A stretch of DNA of 7,813 nt from UBA6136 sp041158345 (GTDB lineage Bacteria; Pseudomonadota; Gammaproteobacteria; Methylococcales; Methylococcaceae). The position numbers and the translations under genes were made by a program. The stretch lies in contig JBEBBO010000065.1 in NCBI GenBank assembly GCA_041158345.1, forward strand, positions 1 through 7,813, in the 5' to 3' direction. The notes under the pieces were generated by a model, which was not told where the DNA came from, searched no databases, and was given only the letters and a program-made list of their open reading frames with translations. Below are positions 1 through 6,957 of this stretch, piece by piece; the stretch's first letter is position 1; the number at the start of each line of letters is the position of its first letter.

Positions 1-2002
1 CCAAGAGGTAGCGCGCGGTATTGCGAAGGCGACGGTAGACATCCGCCGTGCGTTTCAGGATTTCGTCCGAAACATGCATTTCCTGGCGGTAATCGGTGGC
101 GGCAACCCAGAGCCTCAAAACATCGGCCCCAAGGTTCTGCATGACCTTCTGGGGTGCCACGACATTGCCCTTCGACTTCGACATTTTTTTGCCTTCGGCA
201 TCGACGGTGAATCCGTGGGTCAGGACCGATCGATAGGGCGCCTTGCCATGGATCGCAACCGATGCGAGCAACGAAGACTGGAACCAGCCGCGGTGTTGGT
301 CTGAGCCTTCGAGGTACAGGTCGGCAGGAAAGCCGAGTTCGGCCCGGCGATCCAGAACGCAGGCATGCGTGACCCCTGAATCAAACCAGACATCGAGGGT
401 GTCCTTGACCTTTCGATAGTTCACCGCGTCGTCGCCCAAAAGCTCGGCGGGATCGAGGTCAAACCAGGCATCAATGCCCCGTTGTTCAATCTTTTGTGCA
501 ACCTTTTCGATCAGCGCGAGACTGTCAGGATGGGGCTCCTGGGTCTCCCGATGCACAAAGAGCGCGATCGGAACCCCCCAGTTCCGCTGGCGGGAAACGC
601 ACCAGTCCGGTCGGTTCCCGACCATGCCTTCGATGCGGGCCTGGCCCCAGTCCGGAATCCAGTCGACCTTTTGAATTTCTTCCAGGGCCTGGGTCCGAAG
701 CCCTTTATGGTCCATGGCAATGAACCACTGCGGCGTGGCCCTGAAAATGACCGGGGTCTTGTGGCGCCAGCAGTGGGGGTAGCTGTGCTCGATTCGGGCC
801 TCATGGACGAGGTTGCCGTGCTGTCTTAAGACGTCGATAACATGCGGGTTTGCGCTCATCACATGCTCGCCGGCAAAAAGCGCGGTCGACGGGAGGAACT
901 TGCCATCATCACCGACCGGGTTTTCGACAGGAAGGTGATAGCGCTGGCCGACCACGTAGTCTTCTTGACCATGGCCGGGTGCCGTGTGGACGGCGCCGGT
1001 TCCGGCATCCAGCGTGACATGATCGCCCACAATGACCGGCACTTCCCGATCATAAAAGGGGTGCTGAAGCGAAAGTCCCTCGAGCGCGGCGCCTGTGGTT
1101 CGAGCGACGGTTCGGGCATTGAGGATGCCCCAGCGTTTCAACGCATCTTCCTGGAGCGCTTCGGCGACGATCAGGTGCTCCTTTTGTTCAGGGCATTCGA
1201 TCACGACGTAATCCACGTCTGGCCCCAAGGCGACGGCCTGATTGGCCGGCAGTGTCCAGGGCGTCGTGGTCCAAATGACAATGGACACCGGGCCTTGTCC
1301 CGGCCCCGCCCCGACGCGTTCGGTTCGAGCCCAGAGGGTTTCTTCGCTCAGGACCTTGAAACGGACATCGATGGTCGGCGAGGTCTTGTTTTCGTATTCA
1401 ACTTCCGCCTCAGCCAGGGCGGAACCACAGTCGGTACACCAATGGACGGGCTTTGCGCCCTTGACCAGATGGCCGTTGGCGTGGATTCGGCCGAGGGATC
1501 TGACGATGTCGGCCTCGAATTGGAAGTCCATGGTGAGGTAGGGATTTTCAAAATCCCCGAAGACCCCGAGACGAATGAATTCATTCCGTTGGGTGTCGAC
1601 CTGCTTTTTGGCATATTCGCGGCAGGCGGTTCGGAAGGCGTCCGGTTCAACCTTGACGCCGGCTTTCCCGATCTTTTTCTCAACCATGAGTTCGATGGGA
1701 AGACCGTGGCAGTCCCAGCCGGGGACGTAGGGGGCATCAAACCCTTCAAAGCCCTTGCTCTTGACGATGATGTCCTTGAGGATCTTGTTGACGGCGTGGC
1801 CGATGTGAATTTCGCCGTTGGCGTAGGGGGGGCCATCGTGCAGCACGAACGGGGGGCGCCCCTTTCGGGTTTCCCGAAGTTTTTCGTAGAGGCGAAGTTC
1901 ATTCCAGCGAGCCAGTTGCTCAGGTTCCCGTTGCGGCAGATTGCCTTTCATGGGGAATGCGGTCGCAGGAAGGTTCAGCGTGGCTTTGTAATCAACGGTC
2001 AT
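1..2002 (-). CDS. ileS: Isoleucyl-tRNA synthetase, N-terminal 667 residues (C-terminus beyond left edge)
   Basis: Class Ia aminoacyl-tRNA synthetase that charges tRNA-Ile in the cytoplasm and edits misactivated valine. I translated the whole stretch on the minus strand: it starts with ATG at 2002 and has no in-frame stop down to base 1. The start MTVDYKATLNLP mirrors E. coli IleS. Visible motifs: HIGH at residues 66-69 inside HDGPPYANGEIHIGH; editing-domain TTTPWTLPAN near 245-254 and HTAPGHGQED further on; WCVSRQRNWGVPI at 467-479; DVWFDSG at 537-543; SDQHRGWFQSS at 567-577; KMSKS at 606-610. The family is about 940 residues, so roughly 270 are missing, including the anticodon-binding region and the C-terminal zinc site. 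The ATG overlaps the ribF stop (ATGA, 1999-2002), and there is no clear Shine-Dalgarno of its own, which suggests translational coupling to ribF. In many gammaproteobacteria lspA follows ileS; that would lie outside the window. Confidence 0.98.
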   Translation of the reverse strand, partial: MTVDYKATLNLPATAFPMKGNLPQREPEQLARWNELRLYEKLRETRKGRPPFVLHDGPPYANGEIHIGHAVNKILKDIIVKSKGFEGFDAPYVPGWDCHGLPIELMVEKKIGKAGVKVEPDAFRTACREYAKKQVDTQRNEFIRLGVFGDFENPYLTMDFQFEADIVRSLGRIHANGHLVKGAKPVHWCTDCGSALAEAEVEYENKTSPTIDVRFKVLSEETLWARTERVGAGPGQGPVSIVIWTTTPWTLPANQAVALGPDVDYVVIECPEQKEHLIVAEALQEDALKRWGILNARTVARTTGAALEGLSLQHPFYDREVPVIVGDHVTLDAGTGAVHTAPGHGQEDYVVGQRYHLPVENPVGDDGKFLPSTALFAGEHVMSANPHVIDVLRQHGNLVHEARIEHSYPHCWRHKTPVIFRATPQWFIAMDHKGLRTQALEEIQKVDWIPDWGQARIEGMVGNRPDWCVSRQRNWGVPIALFVHRETQEPHPDSLALIEKVAQKIEQRGIDAWFDLDPAELLGDDAVNYRKVKDTLDVWFDSGVTHACVLDRRAELGFPADLYLEGSDQHRGWFQSSLLASVAIHGKAPYRSVLTHGFTVDAEGKKMSKSKGNVVAPQKVMQNLGADVLRLWVAATDYRQEMHVSDEILKRTADVYRRLRNTARYLL

Positions 2003-2952
2003 GGTGTGGCTCTGGGTGCGGTCGGCCCGTTAAAGAAGTCGCGGGCGGCCTGGATATCCTTTTCGATCTGGGCCTTGAGTTCGGGAATGCCATCGAATCG
2101 CCGTTCATCGCGAAGTCGTGCGTGGAACTCCACCTCGACCCGGCGGCCATAGAGATCGCCGCTGAAGTCCAGGAGATGAGTCTCCAGAAGCATGGTCGGA
2201 TCGCCTGTCACGGTAGGACGGCTTCCGACATTGGCAACACCGGGAATCGGAGTCGGGCCTAAACCCCGCATTGTAACGGCAAACACGCCTCGAACTGGAG
2301 TGTTTTTGCGCTGCATCAAGAGGTTGGCGGTTGGAAAGCCGAAGGCTCGCCCTCGTTTCTGGCCGTGAATAATGCGGCCACAGACCTCATAGGGTTTTCC
2401 GAGCAACTCGCGGGCCCGATCAAGATCGCCCTTGAGGAGGGCCTCTCGGATCAATGTGCTGCTGATGCGCTCGCTCCCGGCAAGCACGGTTTGGGTATCC
2501 GCCACTTCAAATCCCTGCGCCTGGCCGGTTTTCACCAAGAGCTGATAGTCACCGGCTCGCTTTTGGCCGAAGCGAAAGTCATCCCCGATGACGAGGAAGC
2601 GAACTTTGAGGCTTTGAATCAGGATCTCATCGATGAAGGCCTCAGGCGACATCTCAGAAAGCGCCCGGTTAAAGCGAAGAATCATCACGTGATCGACCGG
2701 TAGCTCTGAGAGCCGATCAATCTTGTCCCGGAGGCGCATCAGCCTGGGGGGGGCTTGGTCGGGGGCAAAAAATTCGCGGGGTTGGGGTTCGAACAGCACG
2801 ACGCAGACCGGAAGGCCGAGTCTTTGCCCCTCATCCGCCAGCCGTTCGATCACCTTGCGATGGCCGAGATGGACCCCATCGAAGTTACCGATGGTGGCCA
2901 CGCACCCGGCTTCAGGGCGCTGCGGTGAGTGAAGTCCCAGAGCAAGACGCAT
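1999..2952 (-). CDS. ribF: Bifunctional riboflavin kinase / FMN adenylyltransferase (FAD synthetase)
   Basis: Converts riboflavin to FMN (ATP-dependent kinase) and FMN to FAD (adenylyl transfer) in the cytoplasm. At 317 residues it has normal family length. The N-terminal nucleotidyltransferase domain shows GNFDGVHLGH at 22-31, FEPQP at 54-58, GDDFRFGQKRAGD at 123-135 and the ISSTLIR signature at 163-169. The C-terminal riboflavin kinase domain shows GRAFGFPTANL at 201-211, GVANVGSRPT at 238-247 and ETHLLDF at 257-263. The ATG at 2952 sits 2 nt after the murJ stop. A GGAG (complement of 2963-2966) lies 10 nt upstream, inside the end of murJ, and supports this start. The gene ends in an ATGA overlap with ileS. 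An eight-C run (2746-2753, G on the plus strand) encodes part of Ala-Pro-Pro near residue 68; the frame is intact across it. Confidence 0.97.
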   Translation of the reverse strand: MRLALGLHSPQRPEAGCVATIGNFDGVHLGHRKVIERLADEGQRLGLPVCVVLFEPQPREFFAPDQAPPRLMRLRDKIDRLSELPVDHVMILRFNRALSEMSPEAFIDEILIQSLKVRFLVIGDDFRFGQKRAGDYQLLVKTGQAQGFEVADTQTVLAGSERISSTLIREALLKGDLDRARELLGKPYEVCGRIIHGQKRGRAFGFPTANLLMQRKNTPVRGVFAVTMRGLGPTPIPGVANVGSRPTVTGDPTMLLETHLLDFSGDLYGRRVEVEFHARLRDERRFDGIPELKAQIEKDIQAARDFFNGPTAPRATP

Positions 2953-2954
2953 GG

Positions 2955-4511
2955 TCAGGCCACTCCGGGTTCAATGAGGTGGCGGGGGCGAAGGCCCAGC
3001 GCGAGGAGAGACAGCGCATAAAGGAGCATGCCCCCACCGATCAGGGCGGCCAGGATCAAGATCCGGTCAAGGGATGCCAGATGTTCAAAAGGCAAGATCT
3101 GCTCCAATGACACCAAAAAAGCCCCAAGGACGGCATTCCCGAGGAGGAGTCGAACCAGAAAGAGGCGGCTCCCGGGGCCCGGACGGTAAAGGCCTCGGAC
3201 CTTGAGGATGCCAAAAAGCGTGATGGCATTGAAAAGGGCCGCAAGAGAGGCCGCGAGCGCGAGGCCGACATGCCCGAAACCCGGGGGTGCGAGCCAGAAC
3301 GTCGAGAGCACGCTGACCAAAAGATTGACGCCGACAGCATAGACGCCGATGCGCGCTGGTGTTCTCAAGTCCTCGCGAGCGCTAAAGCCGGGGACCAGAA
3401 CCTTGATCGCGAGAAAGCCGGGAAGTCCGCTGCCATAGGCCATGAGGCTTCGAGCCGCCATGCGGGCATCCTCCGGGTTGAAATGATCGTGCTGGAACAG
3501 GGTGTACATCAAGGGTTCGGCAAGGCAGACGAGGCCTAAGGTCGCAGGTAGGCCAATCAAAAGGAGGGTCCGAAGTCCCCAGTCGAGTGTTTGGGAGAAC
3601 TCGGATTCATCCCCCTTCGCGCGGCTTTTTGAGAGATGCGGCAGGATCACCGTGCCGACAGCGACGCCCAAAAGCCCCAAAGGAAATTCTAACAAACGGT
3701 CTGAATAGTAGAGCCAGGAGATGCTGCCCGTGGTCAGGAGAGAGGCCAAGAGTGTGTTGATCAGAAGATTGACCTGCGTGACCGAGGCGCCGAAAAGCGC
3801 CGGCGACATGAGATCCACTACTCGTCGCACATCCGGATGGCGAAGCGCCAGTTTCGGGTGGGGCAGGAGTCCGCGCCGCCAGAGGGGGGGGATCTGGAGT
3901 GCCAACTGAAGCATGCCGCCCATGAGCACCCCGACAGCCAAGGCGGTGACCGGCTGGTCAAACTGGGAGGCGAGCGTGAGGCTGGCAAAAATCATGGCGA
4001 TGTTCAGGAGTACCGGGGTCGCGGCCGGGGTCAGAAAATCGCCGTAGGTGTTGAGAATCCCGCCGGAAAGCGCGGTCAGGGCAATCAGGATGAGGTAGGG
4101 AAACGTGATGCGAAGGAGATCAGACGCCAGATGCGCCTGATCCGGAACGCCGCTGAAGCCCGGGGCAAAGAGTTGAATCAGGAGAGGGCTCAGGAGCGTT
4201 CCTGCCAGCGTCAAGAGCGCTAAAAAGAGGGTGAAGCTTCCCGTGACCCGATCAATGACCGCCTTGACCCGGGCATCTCCGCCTTCTTCCCGGGCAGCGG
4301 CCAGCACCGGCACAAAGGCCTGAGAGAATGCACCTTCTGCAAAAAGACGGCGGAGGAAATTGGGGATCTTAAACGCGACAAAAAATGCATCGGTACTGGC
4401 GCTTGCGCCAAAGACCTGGGCAATGACGAGATCCCTTGCAAACCCCAGAATGCGGGAGCTTAAGGTCAGGCCACTCACGAGGCCTGTGGATTGAAGGAGC
4501 GTCTGGCGCAT
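2955..4511 (-). CDS. murJ: Lipid II flippase MurJ (MviN family)
   Basis: Polytopic inner-membrane protein of the MOP exporter superfamily that flips lipid II, the peptidoglycan precursor, to the periplasmic face. Its 518 residues match the usual size of about 510. The sequence is a series of hydrophobic segments consistent with 14 membrane helices. The N-terminal signature is complete: SRILGFARD at 19-27, Asp41, and PNFLRRLFAEGAFSQAFVP at 50-68. These include counterparts of the E. coli cavity residues Arg18, Arg24, Asp39, Arg52, Arg53 and Glu57. The later YYSDRLLEFP (268-277) supplies the counterpart of Arg270. The ATG at 4511 is 18 nt downstream of the LOG-family gene stop. A Shine-Dalgarno is weak here: only AGGGA at the LOG stop, about 15 nt away. 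The stop lies 2 nt before ribF. A run of eight C residues (plus-strand G at 3884-3891) falls in the codons for Pro208-Pro209. Confidence 0.97.
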   Translation of the reverse strand: MRQTLLQSTGLVSGLTLSSRILGFARDLVIAQVFGASASTDAFFVAFKIPNFLRRLFAEGAFSQAFVPVLAAAREEGGDARVKAVIDRVTGSFTLFLALLTLAGTLLSPLLIQLFAPGFSGVPDQAHLASDLLRITFPYLILIALTALSGGILNTYGDFLTPAATPVLLNIAMIFASLTLASQFDQPVTALAVGVLMGGMLQLALQIPPLWRRGLLPHPKLALRHPDVRRVVDLMSPALFGASVTQVNLLINTLLASLLTTGSISWLYYSDRLLEFPLGLLGVAVGTVILPHLSKSRAKGDESEFSQTLDWGLRTLLLIGLPATLGLVCLAEPLMYTLFQHDHFNPEDARMAARSLMAYGSGLPGFLAIKVLVPGFSAREDLRTPARIGVYAVGVNLLVSVLSTFWLAPPGFGHVGLALAASLAALFNAITLFGILKVRGLYRPGPGSRLFLVRLLLGNAVLGAFLVSLEQILPFEHLASLDRILILAALIGGGMLLYALSLLALGLRPRHLIEPGVA

Positions 4512-4529
4512 GAGCAGGGTGAGGGGTCC

Positions 4530-5162
4530 CTAGAGGTCATCTGGCGAATGAAGCCAATGCTCCTGAGGCGGCGTAATCACTTCAAGGAGTCGCTGGATCA
4601 GACGGTCAGGGTCCGTGTCATCGATCACGAGCGCTCGATTTTCTGGGCGAATAAAGCCCTCTTCGAGGCTGTGATCAATGAGATGGATGAGGGGATCGAA
4701 ATAGCCCTCGGTATTGAGAATGCCGATCGGTTTTCGGTGAAAACCGAGCTGTGCCCAGGTCAGGATTTCAAACAGCTCTTCAAAGGTGCCATAGCCCCCC
4801 GGCAGGGCAATAAATGCATCGGCCAGTTCAGCCATTCGTGCTTTTCGGGTATGCATGGAATCGACAATCTCAAGGCGCGTGGCGCCAAGATCCTCGATGC
4901 GGGTCCCGGAAACCTCCCGTCCCATTAAGGACTCAGGGATGACGCCAATCACTTCGCCGCCGGCGTCAAGCGCCGCTTCGGCCAGTCGCCCCATCAGGCC
5001 GACGTTGCCCCCGCCGTAAACCAAACCCAGTTTCCGCTGGGCCAGGCGTCGACCTAAAAGCGCTGCGGCGTTCCTGTAGGCAGGGCGACGACCGTGGCTT
5101 GCGCCGAGGAAGACGCAAACGCGGTGCAGGGGCGAGGACGAGGATGCGGCAATCGGCGGCAT
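4530..5162 (-). CDS. LOG-family nucleoside monophosphate phosphoribohydrolase
   Basis: A Rossmann-fold protein of the LOG family (also annotated TIGR00730 or 'lysine decarboxylase-like'). Characterised members cleave the N-glycosidic bond of nucleoside 5'-monophosphates, including cytokinin riboside monophosphates in plants and some bacteria. What this copy acts on cannot be read from sequence. Seen here: an N-terminal CVFLGASHG strand-loop at 16-24, VYGGGNVGLMG at 48-58, GVIPESL at 73-79, the MHTRKARM segment at 103-110 and the hallmark PGGYGTFEE at 121-129. At 210 residues it is slightly longer than the usual 180-200; the excess is a Ser/Pro-rich N-terminus of about 13 residues and a short C-terminal tail. 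The start at 5162 has no good Shine-Dalgarno, so the exact start is uncertain. It is first in a minus-strand run with murJ, ribF and ileS and faces divergently from iscR. Confidence 0.93.
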   Translation of the reverse strand: MPPIAASSSSPLHRVCVFLGASHGRRPAYRNAAALLGRRLAQRKLGLVYGGGNVGLMGRLAEAALDAGGEVIGVIPESLMGREVSGTRIEDLGATRLEIVDSMHTRKARMAELADAFIALPGGYGTFEELFEILTWAQLGFHRKPIGILNTEGYFDPLIHLIDHSLEEGFIRPENRALVIDDTDPDRLIQRLLEVITPPQEHWLHSPDDL

Positions 5163-5247
5163 GGTGCAGTGCTTGGAGTCTCTCAGGGTCTGGGTGGCGC
5201 GAGGATACCATGGCCCGTCTTGAGGGCCTTTGGGGAGGCGTCTTGGA

Positions 5248-5272
5248 ATAATTGACTATTTTGATCGGATAT
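5248..5272 (+). promoter_or_regulatory. Putative Type 1 IscR operator overlapping the iscR promoter -35
   Basis: The 25-bp site consists of a left arm ATAATTGACT, a five-base ATTTT centre and a right arm GATCGGATAT. Against the E. coli Type 1 consensus as I recall it (ATASYYGACT, RWWWY, AGTCRRSTAT), it matches at 21 of 25 positions, with mismatches at positions 4, 16, 17 and 22. In E. coli, [2Fe-2S]-IscR binds such sites upstream of iscR and represses its own operon. A -35-like TTGACT (5252-5257) lies inside the box, so bound IscR would block RNA polymerase. A good -10 at 16-18 nt spacing is not evident (GACTCT at 5275-5280 is poor). The site ends 48 nt before the iscR GTG. Confidence 0.75.
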
Positions 5273-5305
5273 GTGACTCTCGGCCACAAAGACCCTGTAT
5301 TCCTT

Positions 5306-5311
5306 GAGGAG
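5306..5311 (+). promoter_or_regulatory. Ribosome binding site deciding the iscR start
   Basis: GAGGAG lies 9 nt upstream of the GTG at 5321. A longer in-frame reading could begin at TTG 5252, but that codon is inside the operator and -35 region and would add 23 residues absent from IscR homologues. The GTG is therefore the supported start. Confidence 0.9.
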
Positions 5312-5320
5312 AATCCGACC

Positions 5321-5806
5321 GTGCGCTTAACCACCAAGGGCCGCTATGCCGTCACCGCCATGCTGGACTTGGCGTTTCATAGCGAAAAAAAGCCTGTCAC
5401 CTTGACGGATATCGCCAAGCGACAGGAAATCTCCCTCTCTTACCTCGAACAGTTGTTTGCGCGGCTCCGCCGCTCGGGCATGGTCGAGGGGGTCCGTGGG
5501 CCGGGCGGTGGCTATCAGCTCAGTCGAAGAGCCGAATCGATCAGCATTGCTGAAATCATCTCGGCGGTGGATGAAACGATCGATTCGACGCGATGTGGCG
5601 GACAGGCCAATTGCCAAAACGCGCAGCCCTGTCTGACCCATGATCTTTGGATGGGGTTGAGCGATCAAATTCGCCAGTACTTGGATTCAATCACCTTGCA
5701 GGATGTCCTGACCCGATCCTCCGTGCGTGAGGTCGCCGAACGCCAGGATCAGCATGTGTTGGGTGCTCCCCTTGAAATGCCCCTGCAGCGGGGTGTGCGA
5801 CTCTGA
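5321..5806 (+). CDS. iscR: Fe-S cluster-responsive Rrf2-family transcription regulator IscR
   Basis: Winged-helix regulator that senses [2Fe-2S] status and controls Fe-S biogenesis genes. From GTG 5321 it is 161 residues (E. coli IscR is 162) and begins (V/M)RLTTKGRYAVTAMLDLA, as in the family. The recognition region ISLSYLEQLFARLRRSG (37-53) is followed by the wing VRGPGGGY (58-65). Glu43, which in E. coli modulates Type 1 versus Type 2 site choice, is present. Cluster ligands Cys92, Cys98, Cys104 and His107 sit at exactly the E. coli positions, so this copy should bind a cluster rather than act only as an apo-regulator. It heads a unit with iscS 14 nt downstream. The upstream Type 1-like box argues for autorepression. 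Confidence in the name is high; regulation is inferred from E. coli. Confidence 0.97.
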   Translation: MRLTTKGRYAVTAMLDLAFHSEKKPVTLTDIAKRQEISLSYLEQLFARLRRSGMVEGVRGPGGGYQLSRRAESISIAEIISAVDETIDSTRCGGQANCQNAQPCLTHDLWMGLSDQIRQYLDSITLQDVLTRSSVREVAERQDQHVLGAPLEMPLQRGVRL

Positions 5807-5820
5807 GGCGTGAGGGCGGA

Positions 5821-6954
5821 ATGATCTATCTGGATCACAACGCCACAACGCCGCTGGATGCACGGGTGCTGGAAGCCATGCTCCCCTATCTGGGGCGCTT
5901 CTATGGGAACCCGTCGGCACTTCATCGGTTGGGGCGATTAAGTCGCGGTGCCATCGATCGGGCCCGTGAGCAGGTTGCAGCCTTGGTTGCCGTAAGGCCT
6001 GAGCAGGTCATTTTCACATCGGGTGCCACCGAGGCCTCCAACCTGGCGCTTTGGGGGCTTGCCCAGCGATTTTCCAGCGCCCGGCTCCTCTCAGGACAAA
6101 CCGAGCACCCTTCGGTTGCTGAGCCTATGGTGGCGCTGGCCCAGTCCAAGGGCTGGTCGCTGGACTATCTTCCGATCAGTAGCGGCGGCGTCCACAGCCT
6201 CCCCTCGGATGCGTTCTGGTCGATGGGGCCCGTGATTGCGGCGCTCATGCTGGCCAACAATGAAACCGGCGTTCTTGAAGACCCGCGCCCCTTGGGCGAA
6301 AAGCTCAGGGCTCTCGGGGGCGTCTTGCATGTGGATGCGGTGCAGGCCGCGGGCAAGATGCCGTTGGATTTTTCATCGACCGGCGCCCACACCTTGAGCC
6401 TTTCGGCCCACAAAATCCGCGGCCCCAAAGGCGTTGGCGCCTTGATTGTCGATTCAGAGATCCTTCTGTCGCCCATGACATTCGGTGGAGGGCAAGAGCG
6501 CGGGCTTCGGCCGGGCACCGAGAATGTGGCAGGGATCGTCGGGTTTGGGGTCGCCGCTGAATTGGCGCACAAGGAATTGGCGCAGCGCAGTGCCCATGTG
6601 CTTGCGCTGAGGCATCAGCTGGAGCGGGGACTTCGGGAGCTGGCGGGCGTGACCCTGCACGCAGCAGACAGCCCCAGACTCCCCAACACGATTCAGTTTT
6701 CGGTCGAGGGGTGGGATGGTGAGGCCCTGGTGATGGCCCTGGACCGCGAAGGATTCCAACTCTCATCGGGTTCGGCCTGTGCGAGTGGGGGGAACCAGCC
6801 CAGCCCCGTGCTGACGGCCATGGGGGTCCCCGCGGATCTTGCCCGGGGAGCGATCCGAGTGAGCCTGGGGCCGGATAACGCGCCCCTTGAGATTGATTCT
6901 TTTCTTACGACCCTTCGGGGTCTCAGTCGAGCCTCCGATGCGAGGCAGGAGTAG
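5821..6954 (+). CDS. iscS: Cysteine desulfurase, short NifS-like form in the iscS position
   Basis: PLP-dependent enzyme that takes sulfur from cysteine as a persulfide, releasing alanine, for Fe-S clusters and other thio-cofactors. Class V aminotransferase features: LDHNATTPLD at 4-13, TSGATEASN at 66-74, TEHPS with His96, NNETGV at 146-151, HVDAVQAAGK at 170-179 (Asp172, Gln175), the PLP lysine Lys198 in SAHKIRGPKG, GGQERGLRPGTEN at 223-235, and active-site Cys320 in LSSGSACASGG (314-324). It has 377 residues against 404 in E. coli IscS; the missing part is mostly the C-terminal tail that contacts IscU. The RPGTEN motif and short length resemble NifS-type enzymes more than canonical IscS. 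A GAGGG (5812-5816) lies 4 nt before the ATG. iscA follows after 3 nt. The symbol iscS is given by operon position; a NifS-like label would be equally defensible. Confidence 0.93.
   Translation: MIYLDHNATTPLDARVLEAMLPYLGRFYGNPSALHRLGRLSRGAIDRAREQVAALVAVRPEQVIFTSGATEASNLALWGLAQRFSSARLLSGQTEHPSVAEPMVALAQSKGWSLDYLPISSGGVHSLPSDAFWSMGPVIAALMLANNETGVLEDPRPLGEKLRALGGVLHVDAVQAAGKMPLDFSSTGAHTLSLSAHKIRGPKGVGALIVDSEILLSPMTFGGGQERGLRPGTENVAGIVGFGVAAELAHKELAQRSAHVLALRHQLERGLRELAGVTLHAADSPRLPNTIQFSVEGWDGEALVMALDREGFQLSSGSACASGGNQPSPVLTAMGVPADLARGAIRVSLGPDNAPLEIDSFLTTLRGLSRASDARQE
6947..6951 (+). promoter_or_regulatory. Ribosome binding site deciding the iscA start
   Basis: AGGAG overlaps the last codons of iscS. 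Two adjacent start codons follow the iscS stop: GTG at 6955 (spacing 3 nt) and ATG at 6958 (spacing 6 nt). The ATG has the better spacing and gives the family N-terminus MSI and a 107-residue product, so it is chosen. Confidence 0.8.
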
Positions 6955-6957
6955 GTG

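Larger units (their letters stand above)
5163..5320. promoter_or_regulatory. Divergent intergenic region between the LOG-family gene and iscR
   Basis: These 158 nt hold no credible gene. They should contain the promoters for the leftward LOG-murJ-ribF-ileS unit and the rightward isc unit. The clearest element is the IscR-type operator at 5248-5272, listed separately. A small hairpin (GGCCC 5212-5216, loop 7 nt, GGGCC 5224-5228) followed by only three T residues is also present. For the leftward unit I see only a poor -10 candidate (TATCCT on the minus strand around 5205-5210) without a matching -35, so I do not call that promoter. Confidence 0.6.

Noticed and set aside
842..2152. A 436-codon open frame on the plus strand opposite ileS
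   Set aside because: It shares codon boundaries with ileS on the other strand, whose translation matches isoleucyl-tRNA synthetase throughout. The antisense frame stays open because of GC-rich codon usage and resembles no protein I recognise.
2365..2703. Plus-strand frame of 112 codons opposite ribF
   Set aside because: Antisense to the intact RibF nucleotidyltransferase domain, with no independent support.
5252..5320. A 23-residue N-terminal extension of IscR starting at TTG 5252
   Set aside because: The TTG is part of the operator and the TTGACT -35-like hexamer. The family start is the GTG at 5321 with GAGGAG 9 nt upstream.
4966..5337. Minus-strand frame of 123 codons overlapping the start of the LOG gene
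   Set aside because: Arg/Pro-rich composition typical of an out-of-frame shadow; the overlapping LOG-family frame carries the conserved motifs.
6165..6766. Several minus-strand frames of 101-153 codons opposite the desulfurase gene
   Set aside because: They lie entirely within a well-supported plus-strand gene, have Arg/Pro/Ser-rich shadow composition and no ribosome binding sites or family motifs.
6952..6957. Possible remnant of iscU between iscS and iscA
   Set aside because: Only 3 nt lie between the iscS stop and the iscA ATG, and both flanking proteins have complete ends, so no iscU remnant exists here.
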